Positions 54,390 to 63,342 of a DNA stretch of 64,000 nt are shown piece after piece. This stretch comes from Meridianimarinicoccus marinus. GTDB taxonomy: Bacteria; Pseudomonadota; Alphaproteobacteria; Rhodobacterales; Rhodobacteraceae. How positions within the stretch are numbered: the stretch's first letter is position 1; each line of letters begins with the position of its first letter. The stretch spans positions 123,326 to 187,325 of the forward strand of contig NZ_JBFBVU010000005.1 of assembly GCF_040689105.1 (NCBI RefSeq). The letters are read 5' to 3'. The position numbers and the translations under genes are program-made. The notes below the pieces were generated by a model. That model did no database searches. It was not told the origin of the DNA and saw nothing but the letters and a program-made list of their open reading frames with translations.

Positions 54390-55040
54390 ATGCCCCGCGC
54401 CCTGAACACCCGCAGCGTCTGGATCTTCGATCTCGACAACACGCTTTACCCGCCGCAGGCCCGGCTGTTCGATCAGATCGAGGTGCGGATGATCGACTAC
54501 GTGATGACCGCGCTGGACGTGCCCCGCGCCGAGGCCGACCGCCTGCGCAAGCACTACTGGGACCTTTATGGCACCACCCTTGCCGGGCTGATGGCCGAGC
54601 ATGATCTCGACCCGGTGCCCTATCTGGTGGATGTGCATGACATCGACCTGGCGCCACTGTCGCCCGATCCGGACCTGCGTGCGGCCATCGCGGCGCTGCC
54701 GGGGCGCAAGATGGTCTACACCAACGGCTCTGCCCCCTACGCTGAACGGGTACTGGCGGCGCGCGGCCTGTCGGGCCTGTTCGACTCCATCTACGGCATC
54801 GAACACGCCGCCTATCACCCCAAACCGGCCCGCGTGGCATTCGAGACCGTCTTCGCCCGCGCCCGGCTTGCCCCGGAACAGGCGGTGATGTTCGAGGACG
54901 ATCCCCGAAACCTCGCCGTCCCACATGATCTGGGGCTGGGCACGGTGCATGTGGCCCCTGACCACGAGGCCATGGATGCGGGTCACCTCCACTATCGCAC
55001 CGACGATCTGACAGGCTTTTTGCGGCAAATATGCGACTAA
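54390..55040 (+). CDS. HAD-superfamily pyrimidine 5'-nucleotidase-like protein
   Basis: This 216-residue HAD phosphatase of the pyrimidine 5'-nucleotidase (SDT1/PHM8-like) type has the DxDxT motif FDLDNTLYPP at about residues 12-21. A helical cap follows, then motif II in MVYTNGSAPYAER, motif III lysine in AAYHPKPARVAFE, and motif IV MFEDDPRNLAVP. The start at 54390 (MPRALNTRS) is chosen over 54351 (MLAPPAELRQ) because family members begin close to the DxD strand. It probably dephosphorylates nucleotides or similar small phosphates. Confidence 0.88.
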   Translation: MPRALNTRSVWIFDLDNTLYPPQARLFDQIEVRMIDYVMTALDVPRAEADRLRKHYWDLYGTTLAGLMAEHDLDPVPYLVDVHDIDLAPLSPDPDLRAAIAALPGRKMVYTNGSAPYAERVLAARGLSGLFDSIYGIEHAAYHPKPARVAFETVFARARLAPEQAVMFEDDPRNLAVPHDLGLGTVHVAPDHEAMDAGHLHYRTDDLTGFLRQICD

Positions 55041-55127
55041 GGTCGCTGCGACCGCGGGCATGTTTGCACTTGCAGCATTTCTTGTGGCATCAGGCGGCAT
55101 CACCCCCCCTGTTTCAAGGATCACGCC

Positions 55128-55325
55128 ATGACCGCCACGCCCGATCACCCGACCCACAGCCAACGCTGGACAGGGACCGAGTTCCGCACCCTTCTGCTCG
55201 CCGTTCTGGCCCTCGCTACCTGGGGCGGCGCGATCGCGCTCTTCGGTTTTGCTGGTCTGATCGTTCCGGCCCTGGCCCTGGTGGGCGTCATGGCGCTGGT
55301 TCTGGTGATGATCTCGCGCGGCTGA
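55128..55325 (+). CDS. Small hypothetical membrane protein
   Basis: This 65-residue protein has two predicted helices (LLLAVLALATWGGAIALFGF and LIVPALALVGVMALVLVMI) after a polar N-terminus. An ATG follows CAAGGATCACGCC, which supplies a ribosome site. No family is recognised. It lies between the HAD phosphatase and the UbiH-like gene on the same strand. Translation is plausible given the ribosome site and the membrane-like composition. Confidence 0.6.
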   Translation: MTATPDHPTHSQRWTGTEFRTLLLAVLALATWGGAIALFGFAGLIVPALALVGVMALVLVMISRG

Positions 55326-55403
55326 GCCTGCGCGGCCAGACGCCGCTCTCCCCCCCGCCGCAGAAACCGCTATTCTGTGCAGCGGAACCAGGTGGGGGAT
55401 GCC

Positions 55404-56612
55404 ATGAGCAGCGCAATCCAGGACTTTGACATCGTGGTCGCCGGCGGCGGCATCGCCGGGCTTGCGGCGGCCACGGCCTTCGGCCACCTCGGCCTGCGCA
55501 CCCTCTGTGTCGATCCCGCCGTCCCGGTGACCGAGCGTGACGCCCAGGGTGCCGACCTGCGCAGCACCGCCTTTCTGCAGCCATCGCGCGATCTTCTGGA
55601 CCGCATCGGCGTCTGGGACCGGCTGGCGCCGCATGCCGCCGACCTGCAGATCATGCGCATCGTCGATGCCGGCGGGGTGACCACCGAACCGCGCCTGACC
55701 CGAGACTTCGACGCCGCCGACATCAGCAGCCGTCCCTTCGGCTGGAACCTGTCGAACTGGCTGCTGCGGCGCGAATTCCTGGGCGCCGTCGCCGACCAGC
55801 CAACGGTCACCCACCGTACTGGCGTGGGCGTGCGCGATGTGCTGCCCCGCAGCGCCGAGGCCATCGTGCAACTGTCCGACGGCAGCCGCGCCCGCGCCCG
55901 GCTGGTGGTGGCCGCCGATGGCCGTACCTCCACGGTGCGCCAACAGGCCGGCATCGGCGTGCGCACCACCCGCTACGCCCAAAAGGCGCTGGCCTTCGCT
56001 GTCACCCATGACGCGCCGCACGATAATGTCTCGACCGAGATCCACCGCTCGGGCGGCCCCTTCACGCTGGTGCCGCTGCCCGATCACAAGGGTCTGCCCT
56101 GTTCCGCCGTGGTCTGGATGGAGCATGGGCCGGAAGCCCATCGTCTTCTGGCACTGGACGAGGACGCGTTTTCCGCCGCCGCCACCGCGCGTTCGGGCGG
56201 GCTTTACGGGCCACTGACGCTCACCAGCCAGCGCACGCTCTGGCCGATCATCAGCCAGATCGCCGACCGGTTCGACGCCCCGCGCATCGCGCTGATGGCC
56301 GAAGCCGCCCATGTGGTGCCGCCCATCGGCGCGCAGGGGCTGAACATGTCGCTGGCCGACCTTGCAACACTGCTCGACCTGATCGAAGCCGCCCCGCAGG
56401 ACCTCGGCAGCGCCGAGAGCCTCGCCCGCTACACCCGCGCCCGCCGTCCCGAAGTGCTGGCCCGCATCACCGGCGTCGATCTGCTGAACCGCGCGTCCAT
56501 GCTCAGCCCGCAGCCCCTGCGCGACCTGCGCCGCAGCGGCTTGGCCGCACTCTATGGCCTGTCGCCGGTGCGCAAACGCCTGATGCAGCTGGGCCTCGGC
56601 GCCAAGGGATAG
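55404..56612 (+). CDS. UbiH/UbiF/COQ6 family FAD monooxygenase
   Basis: This 402-residue FAD-dependent hydroxylase of the ubiquinone pathway type starts at ATG 55404 (MSSAIQDFDIVVAGGGIAGL). The FAD motif is VVAGGGIAGLAAA at about residues 11-23. The DG motif is VVAADGRTSTVR and the second FAD segment is ALMAEAAHVVPPIGAQGLNM. It probably hydroxylates the ring of a ubiquinone precursor at the inner membrane; which position cannot be told from sequence. Confidence 0.9.
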   Translation: MSSAIQDFDIVVAGGGIAGLAAATAFGHLGLRTLCVDPAVPVTERDAQGADLRSTAFLQPSRDLLDRIGVWDRLAPHAADLQIMRIVDAGGVTTEPRLTRDFDAADISSRPFGWNLSNWLLRREFLGAVADQPTVTHRTGVGVRDVLPRSAEAIVQLSDGSRARARLVVAADGRTSTVRQQAGIGVRTTRYAQKALAFAVTHDAPHDNVSTEIHRSGGPFTLVPLPDHKGLPCSAVVWMEHGPEAHRLLALDEDAFSAAATARSGGLYGPLTLTSQRTLWPIISQIADRFDAPRIALMAEAAHVVPPIGAQGLNMSLADLATLLDLIEAAPQDLGSAESLARYTRARRPEVLARITGVDLLNRASMLSPQPLRDLRRSGLAALYGLSPVRKRLMQLGLGAKG

Positions 56613-56625
56613 CGCGCCCGCACTC

Positions 56626-56658
56626 CTTTTTCTTGGCCAAAATACTCCCGCCGGAGGC
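56626..56658. repeat. Intergenic motif resembling a Rhodobacteraceae-wide repeat
   Basis: CTTTTTCTTGGCCAAAATAC followed by TCCCGCCGGAGGC lies between the convergent UbiH-like and aminotransferase genes. I recall closely similar strings at gene ends in many roseobacter genomes. Only one copy was noticed in this window, so the call as a genome-wide repeat rests on memory. Confidence 0.35.
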
Positions 56659-56682
56659 ACCTGTCCCCGGCCAGAGACGCGC

Positions 56683-57807
56683 CTACAGAACCTTGTCGAG
56701 CACCGGTTTCAACCGCCCCAGCGTCGCCTCCACGTCATAGAGCTTGTCCAGACCGAACAGGCCCAGCCGGAAGGTCATGAACCCCTCGGGCTCGTCACAG
56801 GCCAGCGGCACCCCGGCGGCGATCTGCAGGCCTTCGGCGGCAAACTTCGATCCGTTCTGGATCGCCGGATCGCTGGTGTAGCTCACCACAACGCCCGGCG
56901 CGCCGAAGCCCTCGGCAGCGACCGAGGTCACGCCCTTCGCCGCCAGCATCTGCCGCACCCCGTCGCCAAGCGCCCATTGCGCCGTGCGCAGCCGGTCGAA
57001 CCCATAGTCCCGCGTCTCGGCCACGGTGTCACGGAAGGCGTGCAGCGCATCGGTGGGCATGGTGGCGTGATAGGCATGGCCGCCGTTTTCATAGGCCTGC
57101 ATGATCTGGTGCCATTTCTTCAGGTCCAGCGCGAAACTGTCCGACCGGGTCTGCTCCAGCCGGGACAGCGCGCGCGGCCCCATCATCACCAGCCCGGCCG
57201 AGGGCGCGGCCGACCAGCCCTTCTGCGGGGCCGAGATCAGCACATCCACCCCGGTGGTTTCCATATCGACCCAGACACAGCCCGAGGCGATGCAATCCAG
57301 CACCATCAGCGCGCCGACCTCATGGGCGGCGGCGGCCATCTGCGTGACATAGGTATCGGGCAGGATGACCCCGGCGGAGGTTTCCACATGCGGGGCAAAG
57401 ACCACGTCGGGCTTTTCAGCCCGGATCCGGGCCACCACATCCTCGATCGGCGCCGGCGCAAAGGGGGCCGCCGGGCCGTTGCCGGTCTGGCGCGCCTTCA
57501 TGACCGTGCTCTCGGCGGCAAAGGCTCCGGCTTCGAAAATCTGGCTCCAGCGATAGGAGAACCAGCCGTTGCGCACCACCAGCGTGCGGGCGCCGCGGGC
57601 GAACTGGCGCGCGACCGCCTCCATTCCATAGGTGCCACCGCCGGGCACCAATGCCACCGCCTCGGCGTGATAGACCTCTTTCAGCATCGCGCTGATGTCG
57701 CGCATCACTTGCTGGAAGGTGGCGGACATGTGGTTGAGCGAGCGGTCGGTGAACACCACCGAGAATTCGTCCAGTCCGTCTGGATCGACCGTGTTGAGCA
57801 GTGCCAT
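56683..57807 (-). CDS. Class V aminotransferase
   Basis: This 374-residue PLP aminotransferase resembles alanine-glyoxylate or serine-pyruvate aminotransferases. The PLP lysine is in ISAPQKGWSAAPSAG (about residue 192), preceded by VLDCIASGCVWVDM. The start MALLNTVDPDGLDEFSVVFTDRSLNHMS and the segment VALVPGGGTYGMEAVARQF are typical. It is 64 bp downstream of two Lrp-type regulators on the same strand, so they may control it. The amino acid substrate is undetermined. Confidence 0.88.
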   Translation of the reverse strand: MALLNTVDPDGLDEFSVVFTDRSLNHMSATFQQVMRDISAMLKEVYHAEAVALVPGGGTYGMEAVARQFARGARTLVVRNGWFSYRWSQIFEAGAFAAESTVMKARQTGNGPAAPFAPAPIEDVVARIRAEKPDVVFAPHVETSAGVILPDTYVTQMAAAAHEVGALMVLDCIASGCVWVDMETTGVDVLISAPQKGWSAAPSAGLVMMGPRALSRLEQTRSDSFALDLKKWHQIMQAYENGGHAYHATMPTDALHAFRDTVAETRDYGFDRLRTAQWALGDGVRQMLAAKGVTSVAAEGFGAPGVVVSYTSDPAIQNGSKFAAEGLQIAAGVPLACDEPEGFMTFRLGLFGLDKLYDVEATLGRLKPVLDKVL

Positions 57808-57871
57808 GGCAGCCTCCTGTTACATGTTGCCTAAAGGGCTAACGCGGGAGCGGGGCCGGTGCAAAGAGGTT

Positions 57872-58351
57872 TCAGTCCACAGACCCCGTTGCGGCCCTCA
57901 GCGGACCGGGGCGGATTTCCTCGCTCAGCACCACGTTGGATTCGATGTCGCCCACCGACGGTAGGGTCATGACCCGCCGCCGCAGCACCCGTTCGAAATC
58001 CGCCAGATCGCGCGCCACCACCCGCACGCGATAGTCGAAGCGGCCCAGCACATGGTGGACGGCCTGAACCTCGGGGATGGCGCTGATGGCGCGTTCGAAA
58101 TCCTCAAGGCTGGTGCGCCCGCGCGCCGCCAGCTTGATGCCCAGGAACACCGTGACGCCAAATCCCAGCCGCGTCTTGTCCAGATCCAGTCGCCGCCCGG
58201 CAAGAATACCCGCCTGCTCCAGCCGCCGGATCCGCCGCCATGTGGCCGGTTGCGACAGCCCCAGATTCCGCCCCAGCGCCCCGGCGCTTTGACTGGCATC
58301 CGCCGCCAGCGCCCGCAGCAAGGCGCGGTCCAGATCGTCCAGGTCGATCAC
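57872..58351 (-). CDS. Lrp/AsnC family regulator (second of a tandem pair)
   Basis: This 159-residue regulator has an N-terminal helix-turn-helix (LDRALLRALAADASQSAGALGRNLGLSQPATWRRIRRLE, about residues 5-45) and a C-terminal RAM/AsnC ligand-binding domain (EVQAVHHVLGRFDYRVRVVARDLADFERVL). Its start overlaps the stop of the other Lrp gene by 4 bp (ATGA). They may form hetero-oligomers. The aminotransferase gene follows; ilvC is divergent. Confidence 0.92.
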   Translation of the reverse strand: MIDLDDLDRALLRALAADASQSAGALGRNLGLSQPATWRRIRRLEQAGILAGRRLDLDKTRLGFGVTVFLGIKLAARGRTSLEDFERAISAIPEVQAVHHVLGRFDYRVRVVARDLADFERVLRRRVMTLPSVGDIESNVVLSEEIRPGPLRAATGSVD

Positions 58352-58806
58352 AGCGGCAGGCTTTCGTCATCCTTGATGGTGGCCACCCGCATCAGCCCCT
58401 CGATATCGGCGAGATGCGGCAGGGTCAGGATGCGGTCGTGATAGATCTGCTGGTAATGCGCCATGTCGCGCGCGCGCACCGACAGGCGCAGATCCACCCG
58501 GCCCAGGAAGGTCTGGATCTCGATCACCTCGGGGATCTCGCGAGCCCGCGCCACAACCGCGTCGAAAGCACCGGGTTGGGTCTTGTCCACCGCCACCCGC
58601 AACGAAACCTCGACCGCATAGCCCAGCTTGCCCCAGTCGATCACCGCGCGCACGCCGCGGATCACCCCCGCCGCACGCAGCTTTTCCAGCCGCCGCCAGC
58701 AGGCCGCACGGGTCAGCCCGGCGGTTTCGGCCAGGGCCGCGGCCGACAAGGCCGGGTCGGCCTGATAATAGCGCAGCAGCCTGCGATCCATGTCGTCGAT
58801 TTGCAT
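58348..58806 (-). CDS. Lrp/AsnC family regulator (first of a tandem pair)
   Basis: This 152-residue Lrp-type protein starts at ATG 58806 (MQIDDMDRRLLRYYQ); the longer frame upstream is not conserved in type. Helix-turn-helix ALSAAALAETAGLTRAACWRRLEKL and RAM domain IPEVIEIQTFLGRVDLRLSVRARD are visible. It is divergent from ilvC with a 131-bp control region containing an Lrp-like dyad, so amino-acid-responsive control of ilvC and of its own operon is likely. Confidence 0.92.
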   Translation of the reverse strand: MQIDDMDRRLLRYYQADPALSAAALAETAGLTRAACWRRLEKLRAAGVIRGVRAVIDWGKLGYAVEVSLRVAVDKTQPGAFDAVVARAREIPEVIEIQTFLGRVDLRLSVRARDMAHYQQIYHDRILTLPHLADIEGLMRVATIKDDESLPL

Positions 58807-58832
58807 GATTGTCCGCGTATCACCCGATTTCA

Positions 58833-58847
58833 CGAATATCAATTTCG
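58833..58847. promoter_or_regulatory. Lrp-like 15-bp dyad (CGAATATCAATTTCG)
   Basis: CGAA-TATCAAT-TTCG is an inverted repeat with an AT-rich centre and the 15-bp size of Lrp-family sites. It lies 27 bp upstream of the first Lrp gene and 91 bp upstream of ilvC. Assignment to the neighbouring regulators is inference. Confidence 0.35.
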
Positions 58848-58937
58848 TTTCACACCGATAATCCGAACCTTTCCTTCCTGTTCCTGCGGATATCAGCCCC
58901 TATGCTGCGCCCATAATCAATCGGGAAGGAGATCCCC

Positions 58938-59960
58938 ATGCGCGTCTACTATGACCGTGACTGCGATGTGAACCTGATCAAGGACAAGAAAGTCGCCATC
59001 CTCGGCTATGGCTCGCAAGGCCACGCCCACGCGCTGAACCTGCGCGACAGCGGCGCCAAGAACCTTGTCGTCGCCTTGCGCGAAGGCTCGGCCTCGGCCA
59101 AGAAAGCTGAAGCCGAAGGTCTGCAAGTGATGGGTATCGCCGAAGCGGCGGCCTGGTGTGACGTGATCATGTTCACCATGCCCGACGAGCTGCAGGCCGA
59201 GACCTACAAGAAATACGTGCACGACAACATCAAGCCCGGCGCGGCCATCGCCTTCGCCCACGGCCTGAACGTGCACTTCGGCCTGATCGAGCCGAAAGAA
59301 GGCATCGACGTGATCATGATGGCGCCCAAGGGCCCCGGTCACACCGTGCGCGGCGAATACACCAAGGGCGGCGGCGTGCCCTGCCTGGTGGCCGTGGATA
59401 CCGACGCCACCGGCAAGGCGCTGGAAATCGGGCTGTCGTACTGCTCGGCCATCGGCGGCGGCCGTTCGGGCATCATCGAGACCAACTTCCGCGAAGAATG
59501 CGAAACCGACCTGTTCGGCGAGCAGGCCGTTCTCTGCGGCGGTCTGGTCGAGCTGATCCGCTGCGGCTTCGAAACCCTGGTCGAAGCCGGTTATGCGCCG
59601 GAAATGGCCTATTTCGAGTGCTTGCACGAAGTGAAGCTGATCGTCGACCTGATCTATGAAGGCGGCATCGCCAACATGGATTACTCGATCTCGAACACCG
59701 CCGAGTACGGCCAGTACGTCACCGGCCCGCGCATCCTGAACTACGACGAAACCAAGGCCCGGATGAAAGCGGTTCTGACCGACATCCAGCAGGGCAAGTT
59801 CGTGCGTGACTTCATGCTGGAAAACGCTGTCGGTCAGCCGACCATCAAGGCGTCGCGTCGCGCCAACGACGAGCATCTGATCGAAGAAACCGGCGCCAAG
59901 CTGCGCGGCATGATGCCGTGGATCTCGGCCGGCAAGATGGTCGACAAAGAAAAGAACTAA
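58938..59960 (+). CDS. ilvC: Ketol-acid reductoisomerase
   Basis: This enzyme makes 2,3-dihydroxy-3-methyl acids in branched-chain amino acid synthesis (340 residues, class I). The NADPH motif is AILGYGSQGHAHALNLRDSG (residues 18-37), followed by MMAPKGPGHTVR and the Mg ligands in LFGEQAVLCGG and ECLHEVKLIVDLIYEGG. Start ATG 58938 follows GGAAGGAG. It is divergent from the Lrp pair and ends in a clear terminator. Confidence 0.97.
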   Translation: MRVYYDRDCDVNLIKDKKVAILGYGSQGHAHALNLRDSGAKNLVVALREGSASAKKAEAEGLQVMGIAEAAAWCDVIMFTMPDELQAETYKKYVHDNIKPGAAIAFAHGLNVHFGLIEPKEGIDVIMMAPKGPGHTVRGEYTKGGGVPCLVAVDTDATGKALEIGLSYCSAIGGGRSGIIETNFREECETDLFGEQAVLCGGLVELIRCGFETLVEAGYAPEMAYFECLHEVKLIVDLIYEGGIANMDYSISNTAEYGQYVTGPRILNYDETKARMKAVLTDIQQGKFVRDFMLENAVGQPTIKASRRANDEHLIEETGAKLRGMMPWISAGKMVDKEKN

Positions 59961-59967
59961 GCGATCC

Positions 59968-60003
59968 GACCGGCGCGCTTGCGGGCGCGCCGGTCCCTTT
60001 TTT
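59968..60003 (+). terminator. Intrinsic terminator after ilvC
   Basis: A perfect 11-bp stem (GACCGGCGCGC / GCGCGCCGGTC) with loop TTGCGG is followed by CC and six T. It begins 8 bp after the ilvC stop and precedes the EamA transporter gene by about 30 bp. Confidence 0.9.
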
Positions 60004-60033
60004 CGCGGCAGGTGCCGCCCCCCCGAAACCTTC

Positions 60034-60930
60034 ATGTCCAGCTCCGCCCTCTCCGATCCGCGCCCGATTCACTGGGCCGGAACGATCAGCCTCGGGATCA
60101 TCTGGGGCACCGCCTTCATGGGCATGAGCGTGGCGCTGGAAGACATGTCGCCGCTGTGGCTGGCCGCCGGACGGCTGGTGATCGGCGCGGTGACGCTGTT
60201 GGCGATCGAGGCCGGGCTGGCCGCAGCCGGCAAATACCGCCCCCCCACCCCCTTGCCCTGGCGCTTTGTCTTGGCCATCGCCCTGCTGGGCGCGGCCTTG
60301 CCCATGGCACTGTTGACCTGGGGGCTGCAAACCGTGCCTTCGTCCTTCGCGGGCGTCTCCATGGCCGCCGTCGCGCTGTTCGTGCTGCCGCTGGCGCATG
60401 TCTTCGTGCCGGGCGAGACCATGACCCGCTGGCGCACCTTGGGGGTTCTGGCGGGTTTTCTGGGCGTCGTCCTGCTGATCGGGCCGCGCAGCCTGCTGGC
60501 GGGCGGCGGCGAGGCCATGGGCGGCCGCATTGCCTGTATCGGGGCAACGCTGTGCTATGCCTGCGCCTCGATCCTGACGCGCCGCTGCCCGCCCATCGAT
60601 CCGATCCGCCTGGCCCGGCTGATGACCGGCATTGCCGCCATCGTCCTGGTGATCCTAGCGCTGATTTTCGAAGGCTGGCCGACTCTGCCCGCCGGCCTGC
60701 CCCTACTGGCGCTGCTTTGGGTCGGCGTGCTGCCCACCGGCGTCGCCAACCTGATCCGCGTGCTGATCGTGCGCAGCGTCGGACCCGGCTTCATGAGCCT
60801 GACCGCCTATCAGGTGCCGGTCTGGTCGGTGATCTTCGGCGCGCTGCTGCTGGGCGAGCCAATCTCGCTGAACCTGATCCTGGCCATGGCGCTGATCCTG
60901 GCAGGAATTGCCCTGACCCGCGTGCGCTGA
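60034..60930 (+). CDS. DMT (EamA) family transporter
   Basis: This 298-residue inner-membrane protein has ten predicted helices in two EamA repeats. The first starts at ISLGIIWGTAFMGMSVALE and contains FAGVSMAAVALFVLPLAHVF; the second starts near GRIACIGATLCYACASILTRR and ends TAYQVPVWSVIFGALLLGEP. Members export amino acids, metabolites or drugs; nothing here defines a substrate. It follows the ilvC terminator and is convergent with glmM. Confidence 0.88.
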   Translation: MSSSALSDPRPIHWAGTISLGIIWGTAFMGMSVALEDMSPLWLAAGRLVIGAVTLLAIEAGLAAAGKYRPPTPLPWRFVLAIALLGAALPMALLTWGLQTVPSSFAGVSMAAVALFVLPLAHVFVPGETMTRWRTLGVLAGFLGVVLLIGPRSLLAGGGEAMGGRIACIGATLCYACASILTRRCPPIDPIRLARLMTGIAAIVLVILALIFEGWPTLPAGLPLLALLWVGVLPTGVANLIRVLIVRSVGPGFMSLTAYQVPVWSVIFGALLLGEPISLNLILAMALILAGIALTRVR

Positions 60931-60947
60931 CGGCGCTGAATGCCGGA

Positions 60948-62294
60948 TCAGACCGCGGCCTGAATTTCTCCGACCAGACCATCGACGATGCGGGTCATCA
61001 GGCCTTCGTCCTCGGCTTCGGCCATGACCCGGATCAGCGGTTCGGTGCCGGACTTGCGGATCAGCAGGCGGCCCTGCCCTTGCAGATCGCTTTCGGCGGC
61101 CCGGATCGCGGCCTTGACCTGATCGCTGTCCAGCGGATCAGCCCCGGTGGCATAGCGGACGTTCTTCAGCAATTGCGGGCACGGGTCGAACACCCGGGTC
61201 AGGCTTGAGGCCGGCTGACCGCTTTGCACCATCGCCGCCAGAAACTGCAGCCCGGCCATCAGACCGTCGCCGGTGGTGGCATAGTCGGTCATCACAATAT
61301 GGCCCGACTGTTCCCCGCCCAGGTTGAACCCACCCCGGCGCATTTCCTCGACCACGTAGCGGTCGCCGACCTTGGTGCGTTGCAGGCCGATGCCCCGGCC
61401 ATGCAGGAACCGTTCCAGCCCGAGGTTCGACATCACCGTCGCCACCAGCGTGTTGCCCTCCAGCCGGCCTTCGTCGGCCCAGCGGCTGGCCAGCAGGCCC
61501 ATCAGCTGGTCGCCATCGGTGACCTGCCCGGTCTCGTCGATCAGGATGATGCGGTCGGCATCGCCATCCAAGCAGATTCCCAGATCGGCGCCGGTTTCCA
61601 GAACCCGCGCGGCAGCGGCCTGCGGCGCGGTCGAGCCGACCCCTTTGTTGATGTTGAAGCCGTCCGGCGTGACGCCGATGGCCTCGACCTCGGCGCCCAG
61701 TTCCCACAGAATCTCGGGCGCGGCGCGATAGGCCGCGCCATTGGCGCAATCCACCACGATCTTCAGCCCGTTCAACCGCAACGAGCGGGGAAAGGTGGTC
61801 TTGGTGTATTCAACATAGCGCATCCGGCCTTCATCGATGCGCCGCGCCCGGCCGATGTTTTCGGGACGGGCGGGTTCGATCTCGCCTTCGACCAGGGCCT
61901 CGATCTCGACCTCGGCCTCATCGGACAGTTTGAACCCATCGGGGCCGAAGAACTTGATGCCATTGTCGGTGGACGGGTTGTGGCTGGCCGAAATCATTAC
62001 CCCCAGATCGGCCCGCATCGAGGCTGTCAGGAACCCCACCGCCGGGGTCGGCACCGGCCCCAGCAGCAGCACGTTCATGCCGGTCGAGGTCAGCCCCGCC
62101 GTCAGCGCGGTTTCCAGCATATAGCCCGACAGGCGCGTGTCCTTGCCGATCACCACCCGGTGACCGTTCGATCCGTCGCGGCGGAAATAACGGCCTACGG
62201 CGGCGCCCAGACGCAGCACCAGATCTGCCGTCATCGGATGGCTGTTGGCCTGGCCCCGCACACCGTCGGTTCCGAAAAGCTTGCGCTGGCTCAT
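60948..62294 (-). CDS. glmM: Phosphoglucosamine mutase
   Basis: This enzyme interconverts glucosamine 6- and 1-phosphate for UDP-GlcNAc synthesis (448 residues). The phosphoserine loop is in VMISASHNPSTDNGIKFFG. The metal-binding loop is CLDGDADRIILID, the sugar loop GGEQSGHIVM, and the phosphate-binding loop IRKSGTEPLIRVMAE. Its start overlaps folP by 4 bp, giving a folB-folP-glmM operon, a usual alphaproteobacterial order. Confidence 0.97.
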   Translation of the reverse strand: MSQRKLFGTDGVRGQANSHPMTADLVLRLGAAVGRYFRRDGSNGHRVVIGKDTRLSGYMLETALTAGLTSTGMNVLLLGPVPTPAVGFLTASMRADLGVMISASHNPSTDNGIKFFGPDGFKLSDEAEVEIEALVEGEIEPARPENIGRARRIDEGRMRYVEYTKTTFPRSLRLNGLKIVVDCANGAAYRAAPEILWELGAEVEAIGVTPDGFNINKGVGSTAPQAAAARVLETGADLGICLDGDADRIILIDETGQVTDGDQLMGLLASRWADEGRLEGNTLVATVMSNLGLERFLHGRGIGLQRTKVGDRYVVEEMRRGGFNLGGEQSGHIVMTDYATTGDGLMAGLQFLAAMVQSGQPASSLTRVFDPCPQLLKNVRYATGADPLDSDQVKAAIRAAESDLQGQGRLLIRKSGTEPLIRVMAEAEDEGLMTRIVDGLVGEIQAAV

Positions 62295-63325
62295 GGGTCT
62301 GCTCCTTGCCTCGTCTCGCGGGGGCCGGTGACGGCGCGGTGCAGGCTGAGCGCCTGTCTGGTGGCCGCCACATCGTGGACCCGGATGATTTGCGCCCCTT
62401 GTGCCACGGCCGCAAGGGCCACGGCAATGGAGCCATGGACGCGGTCCGCCGCCTCTGGCGCGGCCCCGATCTCGCCGATGAACCGCTTGCGCGACACGCC
62501 GATCAGCAGCGCGCAGCCCAGCCCGTGGAACAGCGACAGGCCGCGCAACAGATCCAGGTTGTGCGCCGTGGTCTTGCCAAAGCCGATGCCGGGGTCGGCA
62601 AGAATGCGGGTGCGCGGGATGCCTGCGGCCTCGGCGCGGGAAATCGCGGCCTCCAGCGCGTCATAGACATCCAGCAGCGCATCGCCATAGCGCGGATCGC
62701 GCTGCATGGTGTCGGGCAGTCCCTGCGCATGCATCAGGCAGACCGGTACGGCGGCGCGGGCTATGGTTGCGGCCATTTCGGGATCGAACCCCATGGCCGA
62801 CACATCGTTGATGATCGCCGCCCCTTCGGCCAGCGCCCGCGCGGCCACGGCGGCCTTGCGGGTGTCGATGGAGACAGGCACCGAACTCTCCGCCGCCAGC
62901 GCGGCAATCACCGGCGCGGTGCGCGCGATCTCGTCCGCCTCCGAAACCTCCACCGCGCCGGGACGGGTCGATTCGCCACCAATGTCCAGAATGTCGGCGC
63001 CCTCGCTCCGCAATTGGCGTCCGTGGGCGATGGCGGCCTCGGCGGCGAGGAACTGTCCGCCGTCCGAGAAACTGTCGGGCGTCACGTTGACGATGCCCAT
63101 CAGGCGCGGCGTGTCGGTCAGGGTCAGCCCGGCCAGCGGGGCGCGGGCCGCGCACAGGCGGTCCCGAACATCCGGCGGCAAGACCTCGGTGCTGGTGATG
63201 CGTGGCGATGCATCCCGGCGCAACACCTCCACATGGGTGAACCAGCCCCAGCCACCGGCCAGCGGCAGGGCCTCGGACGGACGGGCGGCATCTGTTTGAA
63301 CGAGGGGGCGGTAATACGCGGTCAT
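62291..63325 (-). CDS. folP: Dihydropteroate synthase
   Basis: FolP joins pteridine pyrophosphate and p-aminobenzoate in folate synthesis (344 residues, longer than the usual ~280 because of about 70 extra N-terminal residues, a Rhodobacteraceae habit). Signature segments are MGIVNVTPDSFSDGG and DIGGESTRPGA. Later segments are INDVSAMGFDPEM, ILADPGIGFGKT and IGVSRKRFIGE. It sits 17 bp after folB and overlaps glmM. Confidence 0.95.
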   Translation of the reverse strand: MTAYYRPLVQTDAARPSEALPLAGGWGWFTHVEVLRRDASPRITSTEVLPPDVRDRLCAARAPLAGLTLTDTPRLMGIVNVTPDSFSDGGQFLAAEAAIAHGRQLRSEGADILDIGGESTRPGAVEVSEADEIARTAPVIAALAAESSVPVSIDTRKAAVAARALAEGAAIINDVSAMGFDPEMAATIARAAVPVCLMHAQGLPDTMQRDPRYGDALLDVYDALEAAISRAEAAGIPRTRILADPGIGFGKTTAHNLDLLRGLSLFHGLGCALLIGVSRKRFIGEIGAAPEAADRVHGSIAVALAAVAQGAQIIRVHDVAATRQALSLHRAVTGPRETRQGADP

Positions 63326-63342
63326 AGCCGCAGCTTATCCGA

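Noticed and set aside
54297..56660. Upstream continuation of the GntR open frame to 1005 codons on the minus strand.
   Set aside because: It lies antisense to the HAD, small membrane protein and UbiH-like genes and has low-complexity, non-family sequence; the regulator starts at 54296 with a ribosome site.
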